From NCBI RefSeq assembly GCF_028209625.1, contig NZ_JAQLDU010000007.1, positions 1-64,000 of the forward strand: a stretch of 64,000 nt of DNA, written 5' to 3'. A program made the position numbers and the translations under genes. The notes below the pieces were generated by a model, which was given only the letters and a program-made list of their open reading frames with translations, made no database searches and was not told the origin of the DNA. Below, one piece after another: positions 24,391 to 32,679 of the stretch (positions within the stretch are counted from its first letter, which is position 1; each line of letters opens with the position of its first letter). This stretch comes from Collinsella aerofaciens (GTDB lineage: Bacteria > Actinomycetota > Coriobacteriia > Coriobacteriales > Coriobacteriaceae).

Positions 24391-24900
24391 ATGAAAAGAA
24401 CTAAGGGTTTTCTTTTGTTGGTGTTGATGCTGCTCGGACTGTTCTGCCTGAGTGGCCCTTCTTGGGCCAAGGCTGTCTGTCCTGAAGGTGAGCCTCAGCA
24501 GTCTTATACGGGCAGTCTGCTGATAACTGCTAAGGAGGGCGATGCCGACTCTCAGTCTTGGGTAAATCCCCTTGCCACTTTTGAGGGGGACGGCGGAACG
24601 GTCAAGCTTGACCATATTGGTAGCGGGATTTTGAGGTGGCAAGTTCTTCCGGACAAAATTGCGAACGATCCCTTCTCTTTTGCTGGAACGATATATCTAT
24701 ACAAGGTTGTGAGCGGAAAACAAAAATACGTCGATTGCTATCCGACAAACGGGTCTGGAATTGCATTCACCGGCATTTCGGGGCAGATTGATACACATGT
24801 ACGAAAGGGAACCTATGTGGTGCGTTGGGTTGGAGCTGCTGCAGGCCCGATATGGATTGCGGTCTTGCGCCCCGATGTCCAAATAGGTTTCTCTCTCTAG
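24391..24900 (+). CDS. Small secreted protein of unknown function
   Basis: 169 aa. Clear signal peptide (MKRTKGFLLLVLMLLGLFCL ... SWA-KAV), with cleavage likely after Ala26. The mature part has two cysteines (AVCPEG and VDCYPTN) that could form a disulphide. The core resembles a beta-rich secreted domain (FSFAGTIYLYKVVSGKQKYV, GTYVVRWVGAAAGPIWIAVL). I do not recognise a family. The gene is lower in GC than its neighbours and lies in a segment absent from the related duplicated block at 37.9 kb. Confidence 0.65.
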   Translation: MKRTKGFLLLVLMLLGLFCLSGPSWAKAVCPEGEPQQSYTGSLLITAKEGDADSQSWVNPLATFEGDGGTVKLDHIGSGILRWQVLPDKIANDPFSFAGTIYLYKVVSGKQKYVDCYPTNGSGIAFTGISGQIDTHVRKGTYVVRWVGAAAGPIWIAVLRPDVQIGFSL

Positions 24901-24914
24901 ACGGGAAGTTGCTC

Positions 24915-25280
24915 ATGAACGCCATATACGACGGGGATGACTGGGTCGATCATTATACTTGGCGCCTGGTCGGCTCGAACGACAATGGGGATGTGGTGTT
25001 TGATGGACTATGTCCAAAGCATCTCCATCCTTTTGTCTCGTCGTTAATTGAGAGTTCCGCTCGTGTTGCCCCCTACAGCTCGGCATCGCTTCATGATACG
25101 GACGTTTTGAAGACCATAAGGGAGTCAATTGACGAGGGCACGATGAGCGGCCCGCTGTTTTCTCGGCTTGTGGGGCTAGATGAGATTGGCTCGAAACGAC
25201 TGCTTGCGGGCGAAAAAGTGGAACTCACTTATCGGTCGATGATTTCAATCCTGCGGCTAGCCGATGTTCTTCGCAAATAA
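24915..25280 (+). CDS. Hypothetical cytoplasmic protein
   Basis: 121 aa from ATG 24915 (GGGAAG upstream), 14 bp behind the secreted protein, so probably co-transcribed. No signal or membrane segment. The C-terminal part (LFSRLVGLDEIGSKRLLAGE followed by a helix-rich end) could be a small helix-turn-helix, but this is weak. It could be a partner or immunity-type protein for the secreted product; there is no direct evidence. Confidence 0.55.
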   Translation: MNAIYDGDDWVDHYTWRLVGSNDNGDVVFDGLCPKHLHPFVSSLIESSARVAPYSSASLHDTDVLKTIRESIDEGTMSGPLFSRLVGLDEIGSKRLLAGEKVELTYRSMISILRLADVLRK

Positions 25281-25304
25281 ATGAGGCTTCCCTATTCAAA
25301 ACAG

Positions 25305-25352
25305 AAAACCCCGCCAAACGTGATTTCCCTAGGGAAAACCCGTTTGGCGGGG
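25305..25352 (-). terminator. Terminator-like hairpin behind yhcH copy 1
   Basis: CCCCGCCAAACG pairs with CGTTTGGCGGGG around a TTTCCCTAGGGAAA centre; on the minus strand it is followed by TTTTCTG. A second palindrome CGTGATTTCCCTAGGGGAAT lies between it and the gene. The same arrangement occurs at 37939-38017. Confidence 0.6.
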
Positions 25353-25414
25353 TCCTAGCGTGATTTCCCTAGGGGAATCACGCCATCAGACGAACAGCTC
25401 AGCCGAGCAGTTCG

Positions 25415-25888
25415 CTACTCCTCCCAGTAAGCATCTGCAAGCAGCTTAAAGCAGATCTTCTTGACCGGCTGCGCACCATCGCCCGGGAACTCGAGCGTGG
25501 GCATGTGAGGCTCGCCGGCAACGAACAGCGCGAACTTGTCGTCGGCAAGATCGCCGGCGATCGAGGCGTCGGAATCGACCAGATCGTAGTCGTCCTTCTC
25601 GTCGAACTCCTGGACCAGCGTCAGGCTGCCCGTGGCGACCTTGAAGGCCTCGCGACCCTCGACATCGATCTGCAGGTCGTGATAGCGCTGATGCGTCTCG
25701 TAGTGAGCCTCTGCCTCGGGACGCGTCGTGGGAGCCATGACGTTCGCAAAGACCTTGTCGCCCAGAATCGGATGGCTGCCGACCTCGAGCTGCGCCGGGT
25801 CGTTCTCCTCGAGCCAGTCGATCAGCACGTCGAGGCCCTTGAGCATTCCGCGGTACTCCTCGATATCGCCCAATGCACCGTAAATCAT
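25415..25888 (-). CDS. YhcH/YjgK/YiaL family protein, copy 1
   Basis: 157 aa. The family (cupin-like, DUF386) is found in sialic acid and beta-galactoside loci (NanQ, EbgC) and is thought to help with sugar anomers or to support glycosidases. Conserved segments are MIYGALGDIEEYRG, HYETHQRYHDLQIDVEGRE and GEPHMPTLEFPGDG, with His/Glu residues for metal. The protein is identical to copy 2 at 38048, and the DNA differs at only a few synonymous sites, showing a recent duplication. Confidence 0.88.
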   Translation of the reverse strand: MIYGALGDIEEYRGMLKGLDVLIDWLEENDPAQLEVGSHPILGDKVFANVMAPTTRPEAEAHYETHQRYHDLQIDVEGREAFKVATGSLTLVQEFDEKDDYDLVDSDASIAGDLADDKFALFVAGEPHMPTLEFPGDGAQPVKKICFKLLADAYWEE

Positions 25889-25920
25889 CTAAATCCCCTC
25901 TCGGATCGCTTCTTTGGCGG

Positions 25921-26045
25921 CTAATCGGCAAACGCATTGCCGACGCTGTTGCCACCCACATACGTCTCGACCAGGGTAAGGTCGGGATTGAACACGACAG
26001 CATCGGCGTCGCGCCCCGGCATAATGCTACCGCACTTGCCGTCAA
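25921..26045 (-). pseudogene. nagA remnant (C-terminal about 40 codons)
   Basis: Encodes the last residues of NagA (IMPGRDAD, then LTLVETYVGGNSVGNAFAD) with stop at 25921. It matches the 3' ends of the nagA genes at 38554 and 28785, then loses homology near 26045. No start or N-terminal part exists. It marks the junction where the duplicated yhcH-nagA block was joined to the lacC-lacX copy. Confidence 0.75.
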
Positions 26046-26092
26046 CTCTAACCACAAGCAAGCAACCGATGCCGGGGGCGGCGCACAAGCTC

Positions 26093-27028
26093 CTACAGCT
26101 CGGTCACGACAACGCCGTTGTAAACCTCGTCCCAACGATCCATAACCAAGTGGCCAGTCATGGGATCCATGGCATTGAGCTTGCCGCAGGTGTTGGCGGT
26201 ACGCAGCACCGTCTCGTCATCCGCGCCAGCAGCAATCGCATGTGCGAAGCCGGCAATGGTCGAATCGCCAGAGCCCGTAGCGTTAACGGCGGGGATATCG
26301 GGGGTCTTGGCGCGGAATGCACGGCCATTATGGAAGCCCACGGAGCCGGCAGCGCCCATGGACACGACGACCCAGGGGATATCGGAGAAGCGGGCATCAG
26401 AGGCGAGCGCGGCGCGGAGCTCGTCCACATCGTCGGTGGTAAAGCTCGTGCCCAGAAGGCCGTTAATCTCGGTCAGGTTAGGCTTGACCAGCTCGGGCTT
26501 AATTTCGGACTTAAGGGCGGCCTCGAGCGAAGCACCCGAGGTATCGAGCAGCACCTTGGCTCCGGCGTTCTCGGCAATGCCCGTGATCTTGGCATAGTAG
26601 CCTGCCTCGACACCGCGGGGCAGAGAACCCGAAATGGTGACAACGTCGGCCTTGCCCGCAAGCTCAGTAAACTTGGCGGTAAAGGCATCGAGCTCCTCGG
26701 GGGCAATTGTCGGGCCGCTCTCGAGCAGCTCGGTCTGGTTGCCGGCGTGGAGGATGTTGAGGCAAATGCGAGTCTCGCCCTTGATGGGCACAAAGTCGTT
26801 GTTAATACCGTTGGCGTCCATAAGCTCAGCCATGTAGGCGCCCATGTGGCCGCCGAGCAAACCGGTTGCCACAACGTCGTCGCCCAGCTGACCCAGCACA
26901 CGGGCCACGTTGAGGCCCTTGCCGCCGGCGGTCTTTTCGGGCGTCACACGGTTGACGTCGTCGATAACGAGCTCATCGAGCTGATAGCGCGTATCAACAG
27001 ACGGGTTCATCGTAACGGTGAGGATCAT
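26093..27028 (-). CDS. lacC: Tagatose-6-phosphate kinase family, copy 2
   Basis: 311 aa, AAGGAG ribosome site. Same length as copy 1 and most residues identical, including GGKGLNVARVL and NATGSGDSTIAGFAHAI. In this place, near nagA and agaS, it would phosphorylate the tagatose-6-phosphate made from galactosamine-6-phosphate. Transcribed after lacX copy 2, 59 bp apart. Confidence 0.87.
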   Translation of the reverse strand: MILTVTMNPSVDTRYQLDELVIDDVNRVTPEKTAGGKGLNVARVLGQLGDDVVATGLLGGHMGAYMAELMDANGINNDFVPIKGETRICLNILHAGNQTELLESGPTIAPEELDAFTAKFTELAGKADVVTISGSLPRGVEAGYYAKITGIAENAGAKVLLDTSGASLEAALKSEIKPELVKPNLTEINGLLGTSFTTDDVDELRAALASDARFSDIPWVVVSMGAAGSVGFHNGRAFRAKTPDIPAVNATGSGDSTIAGFAHAIAAGADDETVLRTANTCGKLNAMDPMTGHLVMDRWDEVYNGVVVTEL

Positions 27029-27087
27029 TTTTAGCTCCTTATCTCGCAGGCTCCTTGTGCCTCGCGATACGAGTCGACAAAACGGAA

Positions 27088-27969
27088 TTACAGAATCTCA
27101 ATCGTGAACGAGCGAACGACGGTCTCCTTGGGCTTGGCGACAAGGCAGCCGCGCTTATGCTCAAGCACGTCGTCCTCATCGGAGCAGGTCGAAAGGCCGC
27201 CCCAAGGCTCAACCGCCACAAAATCGCCCTCGGGCTTGCTCCACACAATGAGATATGGGAAGCCATCAAAGCTCAGGCGGACGCCCTTGTCCTCGCCCTT
27301 TTTGGAAAGCGTGACCTGACGGCTCTCGAGCACGTCAAAGATGGTCTCCGCAAAATCGAAGAGCTCGTGCGACAGGGGCAGCGTCTTTCCCACCATGGGG
27401 TTCTTGGAGCGGTTTGCCACGTCAATCAAGCCAGTCGAAGGGACAGCAGTGCAAAGCTCCGCAGCCTCGTCTTTCTCAAAGCGCAGTTCGTAGTCCGTAT
27501 AGGCCTCGCCCTCATCGAGCGGACACCTAAAGCCGGGATGACCGCCGATAAAGAACGGCATGTCCTCGGTGCCCTCGTTGGTCACCTCATAGGAAACGCG
27601 CACGGCAGCGTCCTCAAGCGCATAGCGGGCGACAAGCTTAAACGGGTAGGGATAATCGCTCAGCAGTGCCGCGTTATCCTCCGAATCCAGGCACATCGCC
27701 AGCTCGTTCTCGCTCTGGCTCAGCAGCTTCCACTCCTGTTTGCGCGCAAACCCGTGGCGAGCGAGCTTTACATGATGCCCGGCAAACGTCATGGCGTTGT
27801 TGTCACGCAAGCCTCCGCAAATCGGGAAGCAAATCGGCGCCTGGCCGGACCACACGGCGGGATCGCCCTGCCACAAATACTCGCGACCGTCGGCCTCAAT
27901 CGAGGTAAACGAGCCGCCGGCCGTGGACACCTTAATAGAAATCGAATCGTTAGAGAGAGCGTATTCCAT
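27088..27969 (-). CDS. lacX: LacX-like aldose epimerase family protein, copy 2
   Basis: 293 aa, the same length as copy 1, sharing long blocks (GGSFTSIEADGREYLWQGDP, FFIGGHPGFRCPLDEGE, EPWGGLSTCSDEDDVLEHKR). More diverged from copy 1 than the lacC pair. First gene of a lacX-lacC unit, divergent from the flavodoxin-like gene. The sugar-phosphate substrate is unknown. Confidence 0.82.
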   Translation of the reverse strand: MEYALSNDSISIKVSTAGGSFTSIEADGREYLWQGDPAVWSGQAPICFPICGGLRDNNAMTFAGHHVKLARHGFARKQEWKLLSQSENELAMCLDSEDNAALLSDYPYPFKLVARYALEDAAVRVSYEVTNEGTEDMPFFIGGHPGFRCPLDEGEAYTDYELRFEKDEAAELCTAVPSTGLIDVANRSKNPMVGKTLPLSHELFDFAETIFDVLESRQVTLSKKGEDKGVRLSFDGFPYLIVWSKPEGDFVAVEPWGGLSTCSDEDDVLEHKRGCLVAKPKETVVRSFTIEIL

Positions 27970-28070
27970 TGCCCATCCTTTCGAACAACTGCTTTTGCTC
28001 GCAAGTACCTGTCTCGGCCCTGACCAAAGGACAAACTCGCACGTTCATCGATGCGTCCGGTATCCCGGCC

Positions 28071-28709
28071 ATGCAACGGGGTACCATACAGACATTGAAG
28101 CAATTACGGCTGAAAGGCCTTCTTATTCGAACCATCATCCTCTACGCCTCGCGCCATCACGGCAATACGAAAAAGCTCGTGGACGCCATCGTTGAGGCAC
28201 ACCCCGAAATCGATACCCTCGACGTGAAGTCACTCGGTAAAAACGAGTACCCCGACCTGCACGAATACCATCTGATCGGCGTCGCCACGGGCATTTATTA
28301 CTCCGAGATCGACAAGGATATGGCACGCGTGCTCACGAACGTGCTGCAGCCGCAGGACAAGGTGTTTGGCCTTATGACCTACGGTGGCAAAAACAAGTGG
28401 TACAGCAAGGATATCGATGGTATCTGCCGCATGAGGCAGGCCATCTTTATGGGCGTCTACGGCTGCCCCGGCTTTGATACGTGGGGGCCGTTTAAACTCA
28501 CCGGCGGTGTCCAAAAGGGGCACCCGACCGCTGAGGAAATTAAGGGCGCCATCGACTTCTTCGACAAGATCGAAGACGAGTATGGCGACATCATCGTCGA
28601 AGAGTACGCCAAGCGCGAGAAGCGTCTAGCCTACGAAAAGGAGCGTCCTGCGGGAGGTCTTGTGGCCGGCGTCAAGCGCACGGCAAAGAAGATCGCTAAC
28701 AAGCTGTAA
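28071..28709 (+). CDS. Flavodoxin-like protein
   Basis: About 212 aa from ATG 28071. The start is uncertain: the conserved flavodoxin core begins later at IRTIILYASRHHGNTKKL, and AAAGG near 28110 could serve a rarer start codon. The FMN phosphate loop is S-R-H-H-G-N-T. Further segments are HLIGVATGIYYSEIDKDMAR, VFGLMTYGG and GCPGFDTWGPFKLTGG. It ends in a basic tail (VAGVKRTAKKIANKL). It is a likely electron carrier; the partner is unknown, though the flavodiiron protein at 701 is in the same window. Confidence 0.75.
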   Translation: MQRGTIQTLKQLRLKGLLIRTIILYASRHHGNTKKLVDAIVEAHPEIDTLDVKSLGKNEYPDLHEYHLIGVATGIYYSEIDKDMARVLTNVLQPQDKVFGLMTYGGKNKWYSKDIDGICRMRQAIFMGVYGCPGFDTWGPFKLTGGVQKGHPTAEEIKGAIDFFDKIEDEYGDIIVEEYAKREKRLAYEKERPAGGLVAGVKRTAKKIANKL

Positions 28710-28740
28710 TTGTGAAGGTACTTTTGAGCGTTTAACCCAT

Positions 28741-28778
28741 ACGGCGGGTCCGAGCAGATTCGGGCCCGCCGTCTTTTT
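28741..28778 (+). terminator. Terminator between flavodoxin-like gene and nagA
   Basis: ACGGCGGG-T-CCGA pairs with TCGG-G-CCCGCCGT, then CTTTTT. It may also serve the convergent nagA. Confidence 0.75.
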
Positions 28779-28784
28779 CTATCG

Positions 28785-29954
28785 TTACTCGGTAAAGGCG
28801 TTGCCGACGCTCTGGCCGCCAACATACGTCTCGACGAGGGTAAGCTCATGGTCGAACACGACAAAGTCGGCGTCGCGACCCGGCATGATGCTGCCGCACT
28901 TACCCTCGATGTGCGCGGAGCGTGCCGGCACCTCGGTTGCCATGCGAATGGCGATATCGGCGCTGGCGATGCCCCAGTCAACGATGTTCTTGACGCCCTG
29001 GGCAAGCGTGAGCACCGAGCCGGCAATGCTCTTGCCGTCGGCGAGCCAGCACAGGTTGTCCTTCATGATGACGTCCATGCCACCACTGGTGTAGCTGCCC
29101 TCGGGCATGCCGCCACAGCCCAAACAGTCAGTGATGAGCACCGTGTGTTGCCAGCCCTTTGCCTGCAGCAGCGCCTTGATGGCGGCAGGGTTAACGTGCT
29201 TGCCGTCACAGATGATCTCGGCGTAGGTCTCGGGCGTGGACATGGCAGCACCCACGACACCGGGCTCACGGTGATGCAGCCCGCGCTGACCGTTATAGGT
29301 ATGCGTAAAGCAGCTGGCACCGGCGTTGATGGCGGCGATGCACTCATCGTAGGTGGCGTCGGAGTGACCGATGCTGGTCACCACACCCTTGGCATTCAGA
29401 GCAGCCGCATAAGCAGCGGCACCGTCGCGCTCGGCCGCCATGGCGCTCTTGACGATGCGACCACCCGCAGCCTCCTGCCACTGATCGAAAACCTCCTCGG
29501 AAGGATCGATAAGATAAGCGGGGTTCTGCGCGCCCACGTGCTTCATGGTAAAGAAGGGGCCCTCCAGGTAGATGCCCTGAATGCGAGCACCGCAGAAGTC
29601 GGGGCCGCGACCCTCGTCCGCCTGAGCGATGGCGGCGCAGGCGTCCTTGATCTGCTCGACGCCATCGGTGAACGTCGTGGGCAGCCAGCTGGTGGTACCG
29701 CGACGGGCGAGCTCGGTCGAGCTGATATCGATGCCCTCGGGATCATTATCGGTAGTCGAGTGGTTGTAGAAGCCATGGATGTGAGTATCGACCATACCCG
29801 GTGCGATCCACGACCCCGTGTAGTCCTTAATCTCGCAAGAGGGCTCGTCGGCCTGCCAGGCGCCAAAGACGCCATCCTCGACCATAAGATAGCCGCCCAG
29901 TTGCGGACCTGCCGGCAAGAAGAACTTGTCAGCCTTAATTGCGTACGTGCTCAT
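28785..29954 (-). CDS. nagA: N-acetylhexosamine-6-phosphate deacetylase, copy 1
   Basis: 389 aa from ATG 29954 with GAGGAG 5 nt upstream. Amidohydrolase fold: metal motif MVDTHIHGFYNH near residue 55, ARRGTTSWLPTTFTDG, substrate/metal residues in YLEGPFFTMKHVGAQNP, SIGHSDATYDEC, THTYNGQRGLHHREPGVVG, and catalytic Asp in VLITDCLGCGG. It removes acetyl from GlcNAc-6-phosphate or GalNAc-6-phosphate. Next to agaS and the galacto-N-biose-type PTS, the GalNAc form is the likely substrate (GnbE/AgaA-like). Very similar to copy 2 at 38554. Confidence 0.92.
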   Translation of the reverse strand: MSTYAIKADKFFLPAGPQLGGYLMVEDGVFGAWQADEPSCEIKDYTGSWIAPGMVDTHIHGFYNHSTTDNDPEGIDISSTELARRGTTSWLPTTFTDGVEQIKDACAAIAQADEGRGPDFCGARIQGIYLEGPFFTMKHVGAQNPAYLIDPSEEVFDQWQEAAGGRIVKSAMAAERDGAAAYAAALNAKGVVTSIGHSDATYDECIAAINAGASCFTHTYNGQRGLHHREPGVVGAAMSTPETYAEIICDGKHVNPAAIKALLQAKGWQHTVLITDCLGCGGMPEGSYTSGGMDVIMKDNLCWLADGKSIAGSVLTLAQGVKNIVDWGIASADIAIRMATEVPARSAHIEGKCGSIMPGRDADFVVFDHELTLVETYVGGQSVGNAFTE

Positions 29955-30013
29955 ATGCACTCCTCGCTTTAAAGCAGTTGACTGTGGTGATGCTATACCC
30001 AGCTCAGGTAAAA

Positions 30014-30053
30014 CAAAAAGCGCCCGCCCGCCGTTATGAGCGGACGGGCGCCC
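30014..30053 (-). terminator. Terminator of agaS
   Basis: GCGCCCGCCCG / CGGACGGGCGC hairpin with an A run on the plus side (T run in the transcript). Confidence 0.8.
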
Positions 30054-30069
30054 TTACAGAGGGACGCGA

Positions 30070-31236
30070 TTAAGCGGTGAAGGGGTGAATCGTCACGCCC
30101 TTGACCACGCGGTTGACCGTGCCGGTGGGGCTCGGCGTATCGGGCGTGTTGCCCACGCGCACGGAGTTGAGCAGGCTGATGGCCTGGGCAAACATCACGA
30201 ACGGCAGAGCGAGGTAGCCCTCGGGAAGCGCTTCGTAGCCCTTAAAGGTGAAGGACTCACCCTCATAGACGGTAGCACCTTCCTGCTGAACGGCGACGGT
30301 GTGCTGAGCGATCTCGTCGCCGCCGATCTCGTTGAGGATGTCGATATCGTACTGACGGGTATAGGCGTCGTTATTGACGAACACGAAGACGAGCGTCTTA
30401 TCGTCGACGAAGGACTTAGGTCCGTGACGATAGCCCATGGAGGTGTCGTAGGAAGTAGCGACCAGACCGTGAGCGAGCTCGAGGATCTTGAGCTGGCTCT
30501 CCTGGGCAAGGCCACCGAAGGAGCCAGAACCCAAGTAGGTCACGCGGTTGAAGTCGCCAGCCAGGTAATCGGCGATCTCAGGCTCACGAGAGATGACCTC
30601 CTCGCCCATCTTGGCAATCGTCTCGACCCACTCGGCCTTCTGCTCGTCAGAGGCCGTATCGAAAATAAGGGTAGAGAGCAGGGTCATGCAGGAATAAGAA
30701 CCAGTCATGGCGAAGCCCTTGTCGTTGGCGCGCGGAATGAGCAGCGTCAGCGCGTTGGGATCATCGGCAGACTCAACGGCGAGCTTGCCCTCGGGAGCGC
30801 AGGTGATGTTGAGGAACTTGACGTTGTGGACGAGCTCCTTGGCAACGGCAACGGCGGCAAGGCTCTCGGGGCTATTGCCAGAGCGGGCAAAGGAAACCAC
30901 GAGCGTGGGATCCTCGGCGCGCAGGAAGTCGCGCGGGGCGCTCACGATGTCGGTCGTGGCGATGGGCTTAAAGTCGTAGAGATCAGTGTTGCCAGCGTGA
31001 CGCAGGTACGGGGCGCAGGTATCGCCAACGTAGTCGGACGTACCGGCACCGGTGAAGACAACGGACAGACGACCCTCGCCCATAGCGCGAGCCTCGGCCA
31101 GGAAGACCTCGATGGCCTCCTTGTTCTCGCGATAGATGTTGAGCGTATCACGCCAAAGCTCGGGCTGCTGAGCAATCTCGGCCGTGGTGATCTGGGCGCC
31201 GAGCTCGGTGAGCTCCTCGACACTCTTCTCGAACAT
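30070..31236 (-). CDS. agaS: Galactosamine-6-phosphate isomerase/deaminase (SIS domain)
   Basis: 388 aa from ATG 31236 (AAAGAAG upstream; the longer frame adds 16 residues). Two SIS domains: VVFTGAGTSDYVGDTCAPYL and VVSFARSGNSPESLAAV in the first, VTYLGSGSFGGLAQESQLKI and TSMGYRHGPKSFVDD in the second. The AgaS group converts galactosamine-6-phosphate to tagatose-6-phosphate plus ammonia. It lies between the GntR regulator and nagA as in gnb/aga loci. Its product would feed LacC copy 2. Confidence 0.92.
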   Translation of the reverse strand: MFEKSVEELTELGAQITTAEIAQQPELWRDTLNIYRENKEAIEVFLAEARAMGEGRLSVVFTGAGTSDYVGDTCAPYLRHAGNTDLYDFKPIATTDIVSAPRDFLRAEDPTLVVSFARSGNSPESLAAVAVAKELVHNVKFLNITCAPEGKLAVESADDPNALTLLIPRANDKGFAMTGSYSCMTLLSTLIFDTASDEQKAEWVETIAKMGEEVISREPEIADYLAGDFNRVTYLGSGSFGGLAQESQLKILELAHGLVATSYDTSMGYRHGPKSFVDDKTLVFVFVNNDAYTRQYDIDILNEIGGDEIAQHTVAVQQEGATVYEGESFTFKGYEALPEGYLALPFVMFAQAISLLNSVRVGNTPDTPSPTGTVNRVVKGVTIHPFTA

Positions 31237-31347
31237 TTCTAATACTTCTTTCTTTACTAAATTGTCTGATATACAAAGACTCAACCTGAAAAGTCAAATC
31301 GAGTAGTAGTCATAGGCTGTTTTTCTTTCGTTAGCACTCGTATCCGA

Positions 31348-32082
31348 TCACACAGTATCTCGATAGTGAGAGATTCTGTACTTGAACTTGTCCGCGCGAG
31401 CCACCGAAAGCGTGAACTCGACAACATCATTTTGGGTGTTGTGAGTAGTTCGGACTATGTCCAGAACTGGCGCACCCTCACTAATACCTAGAAGCCGAGC
31501 GTCACATGGACGTGCTATACCCGCAGAGAACTCCTCATCCGCTACTCGAATTTTCTGCTGATAATCCTGCTCAATGACATCGTAAAGGGGCTTCTGTTCG
31601 AGTAGAGGACGCTTGAGTGAAATAAAGAGCCTTGCTGGAAGATAGCTACGCTCAACCATCATAGGTATACCATCTGCCATCCGTAAACGTTTGAGTTTTA
31701 ATACCTTTTCACCCAAACGAATCCCCATTTGTATCGAGAGCGTTTTATCTGCTTCCATTTCACAGAACTCTAAGATGGTTGTTCCTGGCCGCCGGCCCAT
31801 CGCTTTCATCTGTTCAGTAAAACTGTACGATTGGGTAAGATTTGTTGCTTGAGCCAGTCGATCGGCAACAAACGTACCGCGACCTTGTTTTCGTACAATC
31901 CGACCAAGATACTCAAGTTCCTGAATTGCAAGCCGGACAGTCGACCGCGAAAGCCCGAAACGTTCGGCAAGCTCACGTTCGGACGGAATCAAATCACCTG
32001 GCTGATATTCATGATCAATTTTTTCGATCAGAATATCTACGAGCTGGTCATATAGCGGTTGTCTGTGCCTCGTGCACGTCAT
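31348..32082 (-). CDS. GntR-family regulator with UTRA domain (GnbR-like)
   Basis: 244 aa from ATG 32082 behind GGAG (GTG four codons earlier is possible). Winged HTH DLIPSERELAERFGLSRSTV near residues 29-48, then a UTRA ligand domain from about 85 (SYSFTEQMKAMGRRPGTTIL ... FSAGIARPCDARLLGISEGA). It resembles the regulator at 39867. It is placed between PTS IIA and agaS, so control of the galacto-N-biose-type locus is likely, with a phosphorylated aminosugar as effector. Confidence 0.88.
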   Translation of the reverse strand: MTCTRHRQPLYDQLVDILIEKIDHEYQPGDLIPSERELAERFGLSRSTVRLAIQELEYLGRIVRKQGRGTFVADRLAQATNLTQSYSFTEQMKAMGRRPGTTILEFCEMEADKTLSIQMGIRLGEKVLKLKRLRMADGIPMMVERSYLPARLFISLKRPLLEQKPLYDVIEQDYQQKIRVADEEFSAGIARPCDARLLGISEGAPVLDIVRTTHNTQNDVVEFTLSVARADKFKYRISHYRDTV

Positions 32083-32169
32083 GATATTCTCCACGTAATG
32101 AGCAATTGACCAATACTTCAGCCTTCAGGTAACGCACCAACATGTCCAATAAATGGGCTAATAGCGACA

Positions 32170-32598
32170 CTACATCTCATCGTCTTCATCAATGTCAGCA
32201 CTCTCGAGTTTCTTGAGATCGACTCCCTCACGACCAACGACCCGTGCGCGTTCGGCAAGTTCATCAAGCGTTGGGTCTCCAAACGCACGCGTCATAACGA
32301 GCTCCACCAGCATAGGTAGATTTGTTCCGGTGACAACGGTCACGTTATCGAGCTCAGTCGTCATTGGGATAGCTTGATTGAACGGAGTACCGCCAAGCAA
32401 ATCAACAAACACCAATACGCCATCACAAGCTTGACGCATCTTGGCAATGCAGGTTCGCAAATCATCACCAAAAGTAACCGCCTCCGAGCCCGCAAAAGGA
32501 ACTACCTCAAAATTAGGTTGTTCGCCGGCGACCATATCCACAGCGCTTTTCAAACCTGGTGCAAACTGACCGTGACCAGTTAGTACAAATCCAATCAT
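32170..32598 (-). CDS. Mannose-family PTS IIA component
   Basis: 142 aa. Phospho-histidine in GFVLTGHGQFAPGL (His9), and the conserved VFVDLLGGTPFNQA. It receives phosphate from HPr and passes it to the IIB protein at 35299. An acidic tail (ESADIDEDDEM) ends the protein. It is separated from IIB, IIC and IID by the TPR-like gene. Confidence 0.92.
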   Translation of the reverse strand: MIGFVLTGHGQFAPGLKSAVDMVAGEQPNFEVVPFAGSEAVTFGDDLRTCIAKMRQACDGVLVFVDLLGGTPFNQAIPMTTELDNVTVVTGTNLPMLVELVMTRAFGDPTLDELAERARVVGREGVDLKKLESADIDEDDEM

Positions 32599-32679
32599 TC
32601 TATCTACCTTTCTACCGTTCGCTTTCTCTAGCCAAAGAACCCCACAAAAGGGCTCTTACGACCACTGCATCATTAAAGT

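Noticed and set aside
25921..26045. Treating the nagA fragment as a functional small gene
   Set aside because: It has no start codon with a ribosome site and encodes only the last strand and tail of the NagA fold.
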